This document shows, piece by piece, positions 17,956 to 27,616 of a stretch of DNA of 64,000 nucleotides. A program made the translations under genes and the position numbers. The stretch's first letter is position 1. Every line of letters begins with the position of its first letter. Source of the stretch: Pedobacter nototheniae (lineage in GTDB: Bacteria > Bacteroidota > Bacteroidia > Sphingobacteriales > Sphingobacteriaceae); NCBI RefSeq assembly GCF_004335085.1, contig NZ_RQRS01000007.1:1-64000 (forward strand). Reading direction: 5' to 3'. The notes under the pieces were generated by a model that saw only the letters and a list, made by a program, of their open reading frames with translations, did not search any database and was not told the DNA's origin.

Positions 17956-19179
17956 ATGAGCATTTTAAATTTATTGAGAATTGCTTTCATGGCATTGAAG
18001 AGGAATAAGCTTAGGGCTTTTTTAACCATGCTAGGCATAATTATTGGCGTTGCAGCTGTAATTGCCATGATGGCGATTGGACAAGGCTCTAAGCAAAGTA
18101 TCCAGTCTTCATTATCAGGAATGGGCTCCAATATGATAACCGTTATGCCGCAAAGTAACGAACCCGGTGGCGTACGCTTACAAGGAAGTAGTATTCAAAC
18201 CCTTAAACTTGAAGATATTCAGGCGATTGAAAGGCTAAACTCAAAAAATATAAATGGCTTATCTCCAGTGGTATCTACAAGCGGACAAGCCATTAAGGGA
18301 GCTTACAATTGGCCAACTACAATCACGGGTGTAAGTCCTGATTATTTGAATATCCGCCAGTTAAAGCTTAAAGATGGAATACTATTTTCAGAAACTGATG
18401 TGAAAAGATTTGCAAAAGTTTGCTTATTGGGGCAAACTGTTATTACCAATTTATTTCCTGACGGAAGCAATCCAATTGGTCAGATTATTAGATTTAAAAA
18501 CATTCCATTTCAGGTAATTGGCATTTTAGAGCCCAAAGGACAAAGTAATTTCGGTCAAGATCAGGATGATATTATTATTGCGCCTTATACAACCGTTCAA
18601 AAAAGAATTACAGCTACAAATTATTTGCAAAGTATTTATGCTTCGGCAACTAGCGAAGCTTCAAGTGATGCTGCAACAACAGAAATTACAAATTCAATTC
18701 GCGATAGCCACAAATTATTAGGTTCACAAGAAAATGATTTTCAGGTACGTACCCAAGCAGAGCTTATTACAACCATTACATCAACAAGTAGCATGTTAAC
18801 GGTTTTGCTAACGGCTATTGCAGGTATTTCTCTTTTAATTGGGGGCATCGGCATTATGAATATTATGTATGTTTCGGTTACCGAACGTACACGAGAAATA
18901 GGTCTGCGAATGTCTATTGGCGCAAGAGGGCAAGATATATTGATGCAGTTTTTAATTGAAGCTATCTTAATAAGTATTACGGGCGGTATTATTGGTGTAT
19001 TATTAGGTGTGAGTTCTGCTTTTATGATTTCTTACTTTTTAAACTGGCCGATTTTAATTTCAGAATCTTCTATCGTGATTTCTTTTATCGTTTGTGCGGT
19101 TACTGGTGTGTTTTTCGGTTATTATCCAGCGCAAAAAGCATCAAATTTGGATCCGATTGATGCACTAAGATATGAGTAG
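17956..19179 (+). CDS. MacB-like ABC transporter permease
   Basis: A 407-residue FtsX/MacB-fold permease. It has one N-terminal membrane helix after a short amphipathic start (LRAFLTMLGIIIGVAAVIAM), a large periplasmic MacB_PCD domain (about 45-280), and three C-terminal membrane helices with the family motif NIMYVSVTERTREIGLRMSI. This topology extrudes periplasmic substrates through TolC and does not transport across the inner membrane. It pairs with the preceding ATPase. Confidence 0.93.
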   Translation: MSILNLLRIAFMALKRNKLRAFLTMLGIIIGVAAVIAMMAIGQGSKQSIQSSLSGMGSNMITVMPQSNEPGGVRLQGSSIQTLKLEDIQAIERLNSKNINGLSPVVSTSGQAIKGAYNWPTTITGVSPDYLNIRQLKLKDGILFSETDVKRFAKVCLLGQTVITNLFPDGSNPIGQIIRFKNIPFQVIGILEPKGQSNFGQDQDDIIIAPYTTVQKRITATNYLQSIYASATSEASSDAATTEITNSIRDSHKLLGSQENDFQVRTQAELITTITSTSSMLTVLLTAIAGISLLIGGIGIMNIMYVSVTERTREIGLRMSIGARGQDILMQFLIEAILISITGGIIGVLLGVSSAFMISYFLNWPILISESSIVISFIVCAVTGVFFGYYPAQKASNLDPIDALRYE

Positions 19180-19312
19180 ATTTATTGGCGCTGTGGTATT
19201 GTTTTGAGAGTCCAATAGCCATAGTGCCATCTGCTCTTTTTAGAAATAAAAATTTCTCGAGCATCATAAATTATCAAAAATAGTAAAAGTATAATTTATT
19301 GATAACTTAGCT

Positions 19313-20383
19313 ATGAAAAGATCGACGCAAAAGATAATGACTATCAATTTTTCAAAAAAATGGATTAAAATAACCATGCACATTTTGGTATGGGCTGTTT
19401 TAATTGCTTTGCCTTATATAATAAACGTCAACCGGAGCCGCCCACCACGCCCCTTATCTCCTGATGAGGAAGCTCAATTTTTAAGGTTAAACTTCACTAG
19501 TTATTTCTATTGGATTGCAATATTCTATTTAAATAGCCAAGTTCTTGTTCAAAAGTTCCTATACCCAAAAAAGTATTTACTTTATGCTGTATTCTTTCTG
19601 TTGAGTTTACTTGGAGTAATGGTTGTTCATGCAGTTTTATTTCAACTTTATCTTCCAAACTTTAATTTTAATTTAATCAGAACCATTTGGTTTAATTTAC
19701 CAACTTTTCTACTTACAATGGCAGCCAGTACGGTTTTCAGAATGATTACTGATCGAATTAAAGAAGAAAAAAGAGCTTTACAACGTGAACAGGAAAACAT
19801 GAAAACAGAACTTTCTTTTCTCCGTTCGCAAATTAGCCCGCATTTTATTTTTAATGTTTTGAATAACATCGTTGCTCTAGTTCGTCTAAAAAGCGATGAG
19901 TTGGAGCCCACAGTAATGAAATTATCGGGCTTAATGCAATATATGCTATATGAAACTGATGAAGAAAAAGTTTCCTTAAAAACAGAATCAGAATATTTAA
20001 ATGGTTATATAGATTTACAAAAGCAACGTTTCGGTAAAAAAGCAGAAATTGAAACCAATATTAATCTGGAAAATGAATATGATGAAATTGAGCCTATGCT
20101 TTTAATTCCATTTGTAGAAAATGCTTTTAAACACGGGGTTGGCTTAATTGAAAATCCTAAAATAGTAATCAATCTTACGGCAGAAAATGGAACTTTAACC
20201 TTTAGCGTTAAAAATAAGTTTAATCCAAATGAGACAAACGAAGCAAAGGATAATTCATCAGGTATTGGATTGGCTAATGTAAAACGCCGATTAAATTTGC
20301 TTTATCAGAAAGAGCATTTGCTCAAAATTGATAAGAAAGATGATTGGTTTATAGTAAATTTATCACTAAAACTAAATATATGA
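19313..20383 (+). CDS. LytS/YehU-family sensor histidine kinase
   Basis: A 356-residue membrane kinase with four N-terminal membrane segments (about 20-145), a short coiled linker (IKEEKRALQREQENMKTEL) and a His_kinase domain. The domain carries the phospho-His in SQISPHFIFNVLNN, and its ATPase part has the N-box LIPFVENAFKHG and G-box GIGLANVKRRL. There is no large periplasmic sensor, so the stimulus is probably sensed in the membrane. Its last codons overlap the regulator start by 4 bp (ATGA), so the pair is translationally coupled. It follows the pump genes after a 133-bp gap. Confidence 0.92.
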   Translation: MKRSTQKIMTINFSKKWIKITMHILVWAVLIALPYIINVNRSRPPRPLSPDEEAQFLRLNFTSYFYWIAIFYLNSQVLVQKFLYPKKYLLYAVFFLLSLLGVMVVHAVLFQLYLPNFNFNLIRTIWFNLPTFLLTMAASTVFRMITDRIKEEKRALQREQENMKTELSFLRSQISPHFIFNVLNNIVALVRLKSDELEPTVMKLSGLMQYMLYETDEEKVSLKTESEYLNGYIDLQKQRFGKKAEIETNINLENEYDEIEPMLLIPFVENAFKHGVGLIENPKIVINLTAENGTLTFSVKNKFNPNETNEAKDNSSGIGLANVKRRLNLLYQKEHLLKIDKKDDWFIVNLSLKLNI

Positions 20384-21078
20384 TTAACTGCCTGGCCATT
20401 GATGATGAACCCCTGGCTTTAAACCTTTTGGCTGATAATATTAGCAAAATACCATTTCTTAATTTGGTAGCCAGCTGCGATGATGCCTTTTCTGCTAATA
20501 AAATAATGCAGGAACAACCCATTGATTTAATTTTTATTGATATTCAAATGCCTGGCATAACTGGGTTGCAATTTATCCAAAGTCTGGTAAAAAAACCGAT
20601 GATAATTTTGGTTACTGCATACAAACAATATGCATTAGATGGCTTTGCAATGGATGTTTTGGATTATTTAATGAAACCTGTTTCCATGGATCGCTTTATG
20701 AAAGCATGCAATAAGGCTAAAGATTTATATGAATTAAAGCAACCTACAGAGCATTTAGCCTCTGCGAAACAAGAATACATGTTTGTAAATGTTGGTTATA
20801 GCCTAATGAAAATTATCTTTAATGATATTACTTATATTGAAGGCTTAAAAGATTATGTTCAAATACACCTTTCCAATACTCCAAAAGCAGCAATTGTACG
20901 GGTAAGCATGAAGAATATGGAAGAACAACTTCCCAATTATTTCGAAAGAATCCATAAATCTTATATTATAAATATAAAACAGGTTACCTCCATTAGAAAA
21001 AATTCAGTTTTTATTCAGGATCGAGAATTATCCGTTAGTGATAGTTATAAATTTGTAATCGAAAAATTGCTTAAATAA
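20380..21078 (+). CDS. LytTR-family response regulator (partner of the LytS-type kinase)
   Basis: A 232-residue response regulator with a receiver domain (IDDEP; phospho-acceptor Asp54 in FIDIQMPG; Lys in LMKPV) and a LytTR DNA-binding domain (FERIHKSYIIN...VSDSYK). I chose the ATG at 20380, overlapping the kinase stop, because the open frame upstream lies inside the kinase gene and adds nothing conserved. It probably controls the adjacent efflux operon; that is inferred from position only. Confidence 0.93.
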   Translation: MINCLAIDDEPLALNLLADNISKIPFLNLVASCDDAFSANKIMQEQPIDLIFIDIQMPGITGLQFIQSLVKKPMIILVTAYKQYALDGFAMDVLDYLMKPVSMDRFMKACNKAKDLYELKQPTEHLASAKQEYMFVNVGYSLMKIIFNDITYIEGLKDYVQIHLSNTPKAAIVRVSMKNMEEQLPNYFERIHKSYIINIKQVTSIRKNSVFIQDRELSVSDSYKFVIEKLLK

Positions 21079-21126
21079 TCTCTTTTAGACCGTATCTTGT
21101 AGTCTGTTTTCCGAACGTATTATGCA

Positions 21127-22782
21127 ATGAATTATATTTTAGCTGGCCTTATTCTCCTATCCTTCTTTTTTATATTCTCAATTATCGATCAAAAAAGAAG
21201 AAAGAGAAATATATTAGAAGATTTAAAAAGTAGCTGGGCCAAAGAAAGGGAAGAATCTATCAATTTTGATAAAGCCAGTTGGTATTCCATTTACTATCAG
21301 GAAGAAAAAAGTTTTCATACACTTTCTGATCAAACTATGGCTGATATAGATTTTGATCAGTTATTTGCTAAAATAGATCGAACAAATAGTAAAGTTGGGC
21401 AGCAATATTTATACAATAAACTTAAAAATCCAACGAATAATATCAATCAACTTCATGAATTAAATGAACAATCAAAGTTTTTTAGAGAAAATACTACTTT
21501 AAGGGAAAAGATCCAAGGTGAACTTATTAAATTAAATAGTAGCGAGGGTTATTCTATCGTGTTACTGTTTAATAATAAGTTAGTTGAAAAACCGACTTGG
21601 TTTAAATGGCTTGCGGTTGATTTATTTTTAATGGTCGCCTTAATTATTCTTTCCTTTAAATTCTCAATTTGCGCTTTATTCTTTCTTCTTTTAGTTACAT
21701 TTAACGCCACTTTTTTAAATTACTGGAATAAAAAACATCTTCTGGTTTTTACAAAATCGTTGTCGCAGTTAAATATTCTTATCGATGTTTCTAAAAGAAT
21801 TTCTAAAGAAAATATTCCTTTTGATGCTACAAAAATCAAAGAATCAATTCCTTTATTCAAGAAATTTCAGAAGAAGATTAGAATTTTATATCAGGATTTT
21901 AGCCAAAGTAATCAGGGCGATATAAGCCAAATTCCCCTCTATTTGTTTGAATTGATTAAGGCAGTTTTCTTGGTTGAACTTTTTACATTCTTTAAACTCA
22001 TGAGTTTGCTTGAAAACAATCAGGAAAACATATTAAATTTATTTCAATACGTTGGAAGTGTAGATGTAGCTATTTCTGTGGCTTCACTTAGAGAGAATAC
22101 TTCACTTATATGTGTGCCAGAATTTATTTCACCAGACAAAAAGATCGATATAAAAGAAATCAAACACCCATTAATTAAAGATTGCATTTCAAATGATGTT
22201 TATCTCGATCATAAAAGCATGCTGATAACAGGCTCTAACATGTCTGGGAAATCTACCTTTTTAAGAACACTGGCAATTAACTCTTTGTTAGCTCAAACAA
22301 TTTTTACGTGTTATGCTACGGCTTACAAAGCTCCAATTATAAAATTACACACTTCAATAAGAATTGATGATAATCTTTTTGATGGTAAAAGTTACTTTTT
22401 AGAAGAGGTTGAGGTAATGCATACTATTGTAAATGAAGTAAATAAAGGCTATCAAAATCTATTTATATTAGATGAAGTTTTTAAGGGAACTAATACAACA
22501 GAGAGAATTGCAGCTGCCAAAGCCATTCTTTCTTATCTCAACAATAATTTAAATCTGGTTTTTGTTGCCACCCATGATATTGAGTTGGTAACAATGCTCG
22601 AACCAGAATACGACTTATATCATTTTACAGAAACGATAGAAGATAACGAACTTATTTTTGATCATAAGCTAAAATCTGGCCCTTTAAAAACTAAAAACGC
22701 AATCAAAATATTAGAAATATCTGGCTATCCAAAAGAGATTATTATCGAAGCATTACAGATTAGCAAAAGCCTAAGTAATTAA
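21127..22782 (+). CDS. Membrane-anchored MutS-like ATPase
   Basis: A 551-residue protein whose C-terminal 200 residues form a MutS-class ABC ATPase. Walker A is GSNMSGKST (369-377), Walker B LFILDE (445-450) is followed by the MutS-typical KGTNTTERIAAAKAIL, and a switch His lies in VATHDIE. The mismatch-recognition and connector domains are absent. The N-terminus has a membrane helix (about 4-20) and a second hydrophobic pair (about 162-197), with a core-helical lever region between. It belongs to the Bacteroidota group annotated as MutS-related, whose role is unknown. It should not be read as mismatch repair. Confidence 0.82.
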   Translation: MNYILAGLILLSFFFIFSIIDQKRRKRNILEDLKSSWAKEREESINFDKASWYSIYYQEEKSFHTLSDQTMADIDFDQLFAKIDRTNSKVGQQYLYNKLKNPTNNINQLHELNEQSKFFRENTTLREKIQGELIKLNSSEGYSIVLLFNNKLVEKPTWFKWLAVDLFLMVALIILSFKFSICALFFLLLVTFNATFLNYWNKKHLLVFTKSLSQLNILIDVSKRISKENIPFDATKIKESIPLFKKFQKKIRILYQDFSQSNQGDISQIPLYLFELIKAVFLVELFTFFKLMSLLENNQENILNLFQYVGSVDVAISVASLRENTSLICVPEFISPDKKIDIKEIKHPLIKDCISNDVYLDHKSMLITGSNMSGKSTFLRTLAINSLLAQTIFTCYATAYKAPIIKLHTSIRIDDNLFDGKSYFLEEVEVMHTIVNEVNKGYQNLFILDEVFKGTNTTERIAAAKAILSYLNNNLNLVFVATHDIELVTMLEPEYDLYHFTETIEDNELIFDHKLKSGPLKTKNAIKILEISGYPKEIIIEALQISKSLSN

Positions 22783-24096
22783 TTAAACAGTTTTCACTTC
22801 GTCTTCACTATAATCTTTAATATCTGTAATATAGCCGTTTATCAATAAGAAATCAAATAAAGGTTTAGCTTCAGCAGTGATTGGCATATTTGCAGTAGTA
22901 ATAACCTGATTGGTTTTTTTATCTAAAAATGGATAAGCAAAAAGCCTTACATTTTTACTAAACATATCATTAACATAGCTTAAAAGCTGACCAGAATAAT
23001 TCTCGCCAAAATTGGTGGAGTTAAATACAAATTTTAAGTTGTTGATATTCGTTGCCAAACCTACACTTTTTGGTTTACAACGATCCAAGTACTTTGCAAG
23101 GCGATTATGTCTTGTAAAATTAGATACAATCACAATATTTCCTGTATCACACATATCCTGTGTTCTTTTTGCAACTGCCTCTAAATCTACATCATCCGGT
23201 GTTTCCTGGCCATCCGTTAAAACATTGGTAAGCAATACTTCAATCATTACAGCTAAGTTCCCTTCGGCAACGTTATTAGTACGTTTAAACTGCTCTGTAG
23301 CTTTATTGAATAAATTAAAGTTTGGATTAGATTTCTGACCATATTTGGTTCTCAAAATCATGATATCCTTTTTGTATAATAAATCTTTAGCTTGACGTGG
23401 ATGTGCGTCTGCATCGAAAATTGCTGCTGCAGAAAAATCCTTCATAATCATATAAAGATTAAGTAGAATATTATTTACATCAGGAAATGCTGGTCCTTTA
23501 ACAGAAATCAAATCTATTTCTACTGAACCGATCGTTAAGTTATCGGCCAGAGATTCGACCATTAATTTTGGATCCTGATAATTATAGAAAGCTGCGTAAA
23601 GTAAATTAACACCAATAATTCCTAAAACACGTTGTTGCATGTTTACATCGGTATCCAATAAGCGTACATGAAAAAAGATTTCATTTGGCAAGCCACCAGG
23701 CTCATTTTGAAATCGAATTCCCACCCAACCGTGTGGCTCATTGGTACGTTTATAATTTAGGGTAGTTACGGTATCTGCAAATGCGAAGAAAGTACGGCTT
23801 TCATATTTTTCACCTGATAAGCGTTCATTAAGCAGACCAAATTCATGATCCAGCATTTGTAAAAGTCGGTTCTGACTTACATAACGACCAGAAGCTTCAG
23901 CTCCGTAAATGGCGTCGCTAAAAGTCATATCATAGGCTGACATTGTTTTTGCCACCGTTCCGGATGCGGCTCCTGCATTAAAAAAATTTCTTGAAACTTC
24001 TTGTCCTGCGCCAATTTCTGCAAAAGTGCCATAAATAGCTGGGTCAAGGTTTATTTTTAATGCTTTGCGTTTAGTATCCAGAATTTCTCTTTCCAT
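22783..24096 (-). CDS. Conserved protein of unknown function (437 aa)
   Basis: A 437-residue soluble protein, start chosen at the Met beginning MEREILDTKRKALKIN. The frame is open 19 codons further upstream with a hydrophobic, unconvincing extension. No signal peptide or membrane helix. It is rich in conserved-looking polar patches (AEIGAGQEVSRNFF, EPHGWVGIRFQNEPGG, IVIVSNFTRHNRLAKYL). I recall close relatives being carried under unsupported labels, such as adenylyltransferase or TonB receptor, which this sequence does not support. The SNFTRHNRL area resembles a phosphosugar/nucleotide loop only vaguely. It is monocistronic and convergent with the MutS-like gene (adjacent stops). Confidence 0.7.
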   Translation of the reverse strand: MEREILDTKRKALKINLDPAIYGTFAEIGAGQEVSRNFFNAGAASGTVAKTMSAYDMTFSDAIYGAEASGRYVSQNRLLQMLDHEFGLLNERLSGEKYESRTFFAFADTVTTLNYKRTNEPHGWVGIRFQNEPGGLPNEIFFHVRLLDTDVNMQQRVLGIIGVNLLYAAFYNYQDPKLMVESLADNLTIGSVEIDLISVKGPAFPDVNNILLNLYMIMKDFSAAAIFDADAHPRQAKDLLYKKDIMILRTKYGQKSNPNFNLFNKATEQFKRTNNVAEGNLAVMIEVLLTNVLTDGQETPDDVDLEAVAKRTQDMCDTGNIVIVSNFTRHNRLAKYLDRCKPKSVGLATNINNLKFVFNSTNFGENYSGQLLSYVNDMFSKNVRLFAYPFLDKKTNQVITTANMPITAEAKPLFDFLLINGYITDIKDYSEDEVKTV

Positions 24097-24190
24097 GGCG
24101 CAAAAGTACAAAAAAATGACGTTAGGATAAATCCAGATGCAATATAAAATCAATCTAAATACAACGGCAAATAAATCAAATTAAAAAAAT

Positions 24191-24219
24191 AAGGATAACA
24201 ACCATCCGGTGTTATCCTT
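24191..24219 (-). terminator. Terminator of the Hsp20 gene
   Basis: A perfect 9-bp stem AAGGATAAC/GTTATCCTT is followed on the minus strand by a T-run (the A-run at 24183-24188 on the plus strand). It lies just past the Hsp20 stop. Confidence 0.8.
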
Positions 24220-24252
24220 ATAAACCTAAACTTAAACTATTATGAAAAACTA

Positions 24253-24687
24253 TTATGCTACTACAATTTCTTTGTGTTGTAATTTAGCCTCATCTTTTTT
24301 ACCAATGTTGATATTTAAAATTCCGTCTTTATATTCAGCGGTAATTTTATCGCCATCAGCACTATCTGGTAAATTAAATGATCTTGCAAATGAACTGTAA
24401 TCAAACTCTTTACGGGTAAAATCTTTAGCAATTTGGGTATCGTCTTTTTTCACTTCTGCCCAAACAGATAATGTATCTTTCTTTAAATTAATCTGAAAAT
24501 CTTCTTTCTTTAAACCCGGTGCAGCCAACTCAATTACGTAAGCAGTTTCATTTTCGCTGATGTTCACATTTGGTGATTTATCAACCATTTTATTTTTTGT
24601 CATTGCATCGCTAAACAATGAATCAAAAACATTGTTAAAGTAAGGAGCTGTGTTGCGGGTTTTGTTGTTGAAATTTACTAGTGTCAT
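24253..24687 (-). CDS. Small heat-shock protein, Hsp20/alpha-crystallin family
   Basis: A 144-residue ATP-independent holdase chaperone. After a short N-terminal arm it has the alpha-crystallin domain, with PNVNISENETAYVIELAAPG at its start and SFARSFNLPDSADGDKITAEYKDGILNI at the conserved end. A C-terminal tail completes it. Length is standard for bacterial class A members. It is monocistronic, ended by a clear hairpin. No CIRCE or sigma-32-type site could be made out upstream. Confidence 0.92.
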   Translation of the reverse strand: MTLVNFNNKTRNTAPYFNNVFDSLFSDAMTKNKMVDKSPNVNISENETAYVIELAAPGLKKEDFQINLKKDTLSVWAEVKKDDTQIAKDFTRKEFDYSSFARSFNLPDSADGDKITAEYKDGILNINIGKKDEAKLQHKEIVVA

Positions 24688-24754
24688 ATCTCTGATTTTT
24701 TATTTTTAAACTTATATATCATCCTATTCAACTTATATACCAATCCTAAATTTT

Positions 24755-25243
24755 ATGATTTTTAAGACATTTTGGCAAAATAAAAATAAATCAAAAGACA
24801 AATTGTCAGAAATAAAGAGTTTTTCTGACTTTTATAACTATAAAACAAATATTTCATTGCGTTTTATAGATTTTGATATGATGGGCCACGTAAACAATTC
24901 TGTTTACTTTACCTATCTGGAAATTGCCAGAACTAAATATTGGGAAGAAATTATTAAATGGGATTGGAAGAAAACAGGAATTGTTATCGCCCATGCAGAA
25001 CTTGACTATATTTTACCAATTTTAATGGGCGATAAAATAGCAGTTCATGTTAAAACATCCAGAATTGGTAATAGTAGTTTTGATTTGGATTACCAGATTG
25101 TAAAAGTAAGAGGTAATGAAGAAGTAATTTGCAGCAAGGGCAAAACTGTGTGTATAGCTGTAGATTATGCATCAGGAAAGCCAACTTCTATACCTGATGC
25201 AGAAAAGCAGAAAATGTTAAATTTTGAACAGTTAAATCAATAA
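24755..25243 (+). CDS. 4HBT hotdog-fold acyl-CoA thioesterase
   Basis: A 162-residue thioesterase of the YbgC/4HBT type. The signature DFDMMGHVNNSVYFTYLEIAR contains the catalytic Asp in its DxMGHVNN context. A second conserved stretch, IVIAHAELDYILPILMGD, completes the hotdog fold. It hydrolyses acyl-CoA thioesters; chain length is unknown. The first 25 residues are Lys-rich and may be a non-conserved extension, so a later start is possible. Its 3' end overlaps the convergent hydrolase by 7 bp. Confidence 0.88.
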   Translation: MIFKTFWQNKNKSKDKLSEIKSFSDFYNYKTNISLRFIDFDMMGHVNNSVYFTYLEIARTKYWEEIIKWDWKKTGIVIAHAELDYILPILMGDKIAVHVKTSRIGNSSFDLDYQIVKVRGNEEVICSKGKTVCIAVDYASGKPTSIPDAEKQKMLNFEQLNQ

Positions 25244-26166
25244 GATTTAAGCCAATTTTTAACGGCCGCTAAAAATTCTTGTTGTTGATCCACAAAAAGG
25301 TAATGTGAACAATTATCTAAATGTACAAAATTGCTTTTCCCGGTAATGCGTTTCATGTCTTCAATCTGTTTGTCAGAAAAAATTCCATCCTGCTTACCAT
25401 AAATTGCATAAAGATGGATTTTCTTATTTTTTATTTTCTCAAGAATGGGCTTGGTATCTATATTTTTAAGCGGCTCATTTTTATAAAAACTTATAGGCGC
25501 ATTTTGATTTCTAATATTGGTTTTATAAAAAATACTAGTTTCGTAGCGCTTATTTAAGTTATTGGCTTCATCGCTTGGGTGCTGAACTTTAAAGTAACCA
25601 TTTTTTCCAGCCAAGTCAAAGCAGCCTTTTCTATATTCGGCAGAATTTTTATCTAAAGCTGTAACATAAGCTACTCTTTTTAGCATTGTGGTATCTTTTT
25701 CTAAGATATATGTTTTTTTAACCGATGCTAGAATATGGTTATATGTTTCCTGCTGAGAGAATAAAGCACCAGCAAGGATTAATGTATTCACTTTTTCTGG
25801 ATATTTAACAGAAAACAGCGTACCTACCAACCCGCCGAAGCTGTGTGCAATAATATTAGCAGATTTTAGGTGATACTTTTCGTAAATAACATTTAAATCA
25901 TTAAAAGCTTCTTGATAAGTAAATTTTGCATCAGGATCAGCAGATCGACCTTCACCTCTTCTATCGTAAACAATTACATAAAAGCCTTTATCAGCCAAAT
26001 TTTGCGCCGTGGTACCTTCAAAAAGTGTTGCGTTACCGCTTGGTCCACCATGAATAAATATAATAGCTTTATTATTTGGATTGCCATATGCATGGCTATA
26101 AATTGTTTGCGCTTTCGCAAGAAATACGCTTAAAATAGTATAAAGTAAAACTAGAGTGCGCTTCAT
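25237..26166 (-). CDS. Secreted alpha/beta hydrolase (proline-iminopeptidase-like)
   Basis: A 309-residue exported hydrolase. Signal peptide 1-19 (cut after AKA), then the oxyanion strand FIHGGPSGN as in proline iminopeptidases, then the nucleophile elbow AHSFGG with Ser109. A late Asp in YGKQDGIF and a His in NCSHYLF complete the triad. Substrate unknown; peptidase or esterase are both possible. It is monocistronic and lies 33 bp after the start region of the FAD oxidase on the same strand. Confidence 0.87.
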   Translation of the reverse strand: MKRTLVLLYTILSVFLAKAQTIYSHAYGNPNNKAIIFIHGGPSGNATLFEGTTAQNLADKGFYVIVYDRRGEGRSADPDAKFTYQEAFNDLNVIYEKYHLKSANIIAHSFGGLVGTLFSVKYPEKVNTLILAGALFSQQETYNHILASVKKTYILEKDTTMLKRVAYVTALDKNSAEYRKGCFDLAGKNGYFKVQHPSDEANNLNKRYETSIFYKTNIRNQNAPISFYKNEPLKNIDTKPILEKIKNKKIHLYAIYGKQDGIFSDKQIEDMKRITGKSNFVHLDNCSHYLFVDQQQEFLAAVKNWLKSY

Positions 26167-26199
26167 TAATGCATTAAAAATCTTATTGATATAACTAAT

Positions 26200-27609
26200 T
26201 TATTTTAAATCAGGAATCATCTTTCCTGGGTTTAAAATACCTTTTGGATCAAAAACCTGTTTAATTCCCCGCATTAGGTTTAAATGAATCTCAGAATATT
26301 TAATGGGCATATAATCTTTTTGAACCAATCCAATTCCATGCTCACCAGAAAGTGTACCTCCTAAATCTCTGGTTAACTCAAAAATTTCAGTAATACCAAA
26401 TTTTAATTTACTCTTCCAATCTTCATCACTCATTCCGGCTTTAATAATGTTTACGTGTAGGTTCCCATCGCCAGCATGCCCATAACAAACACTTTCAAAA
26501 CCATATTTTGCACCAATTTCTTTAATTCCATTAATCAGCTTTGGTAATGCAGCTCTAGGCACAACGGTATCTTCTTCTTTATAAACAGAATTAGATTTTA
26601 CAGATTCAGCCATTGTTCTGCGCATTCTCCATAATTCTTCTTTTTGAGCTGCAGAATCAGCAAAAAGAACTTCAGTACATTTATGTTCTTCTAAAACCAC
26701 GTTGGCCTTTTCGCAGTTTTTAAAAATATCATCTAAGTCATCACCATCAAATTCGATCATTAATAAAGCCTTAACGTCATCTTTGAGGTCAAATTTAATA
26801 TCATCATATTTAATTACCCACTCCACTCCCTTTCGTTCCATAAATTCTAAAGCCGATGGCGTTACACCAGCTCTAAATATTGCAGAAACAGCTTCACAAG
26901 CTTCCTCATTGGTGCTAAAAGAGCCCATCATTAAAACAGAATTTTGTGGTTTAGGCAAAAGCTTGGTTACAATTTTAGTTACTACAGCCAATGTACCTTC
27001 AGAACCTATCATTAACTGGGTTAAATTATAACCCGAAGCATATTTTAAGGTATTTGCCCCTGTCCAAATTACATCACCATTTGGTAAAACTACTTCCAGA
27101 TTTAAAATATATTCTCTAATAGTACCATATTTTACTACTCTTGGTCCACCAGAACCATGCGCTACATTACCGCCGATAAAGCAAGAACCCTTACTGCTTG
27201 GATCAACAGGGTACAAAAGTCCTTTTTCGGCAACTGCATTTATAAATTCTTCGGTAATTACCCCAGGCTCAACCGTTGCTTGTAAGTTTTCGGTATCTAT
27301 ATCAATAATTGCTTTAAATTTTTCCATTGATAAAGAAACCCCACCATAAATTGGTAAAGCAGCGCCACTTAACCCGGTTCCGCCCCCTCTTGGGGTTACA
27401 GGAATACCATAACCATTGCAAAGTTTAAGTAAAGCAGAAACCTCTTCGGTGGTTTTTGGTTTTACAACAACTTCGGGTTGATAACGCAAATCTTCTGTTT
27501 CATCATGACTGTAATTATCCAAACTTTCAGCATCTGTAAAAACTGAGTTTTCGCTTAAAATGCTTTTTATTTCTTCTAAAATTTGAGGATTTAATTTGGT
27601 AAAGTTCAT
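26200..27609 (-). CDS. FAD-linked oxidase, GlcD/D-lactate dehydrogenase-like
   Basis: A 469-residue flavoprotein of the VAO/GlcD family that oxidises a 2-hydroxyacid such as D-lactate or glycolate. The FAD-binding domain shows PVTPRGGGTGLSGAALP and GSCFIGGNVAHGSGG. The C-terminal substrate domain shows CYGHAGDGNLHVN and GGTLSGEHGIG, the latter two typical of bacterial D-lactate dehydrogenases. No signal peptide. It begins 7 bp after the folB stop on the same strand, so the two are co-transcribed. Substrate is not settled by sequence. Confidence 0.9.
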   Translation of the reverse strand: MNFTKLNPQILEEIKSILSENSVFTDAESLDNYSHDETEDLRYQPEVVVKPKTTEEVSALLKLCNGYGIPVTPRGGGTGLSGAALPIYGGVSLSMEKFKAIIDIDTENLQATVEPGVITEEFINAVAEKGLLYPVDPSSKGSCFIGGNVAHGSGGPRVVKYGTIREYILNLEVVLPNGDVIWTGANTLKYASGYNLTQLMIGSEGTLAVVTKIVTKLLPKPQNSVLMMGSFSTNEEACEAVSAIFRAGVTPSALEFMERKGVEWVIKYDDIKFDLKDDVKALLMIEFDGDDLDDIFKNCEKANVVLEEHKCTEVLFADSAAQKEELWRMRRTMAESVKSNSVYKEEDTVVPRAALPKLINGIKEIGAKYGFESVCYGHAGDGNLHVNIIKAGMSDEDWKSKLKFGITEIFELTRDLGGTLSGEHGIGLVQKDYMPIKYSEIHLNLMRGIKQVFDPKGILNPGKMIPDLK

Positions 27610-27616
27610 GCTATAT

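Noticed and set aside
21127..22782. Mismatch repair MutS/MutS2
   Set aside because: Mismatch-binding, connector and Smr domains are missing, and membrane segments are present.
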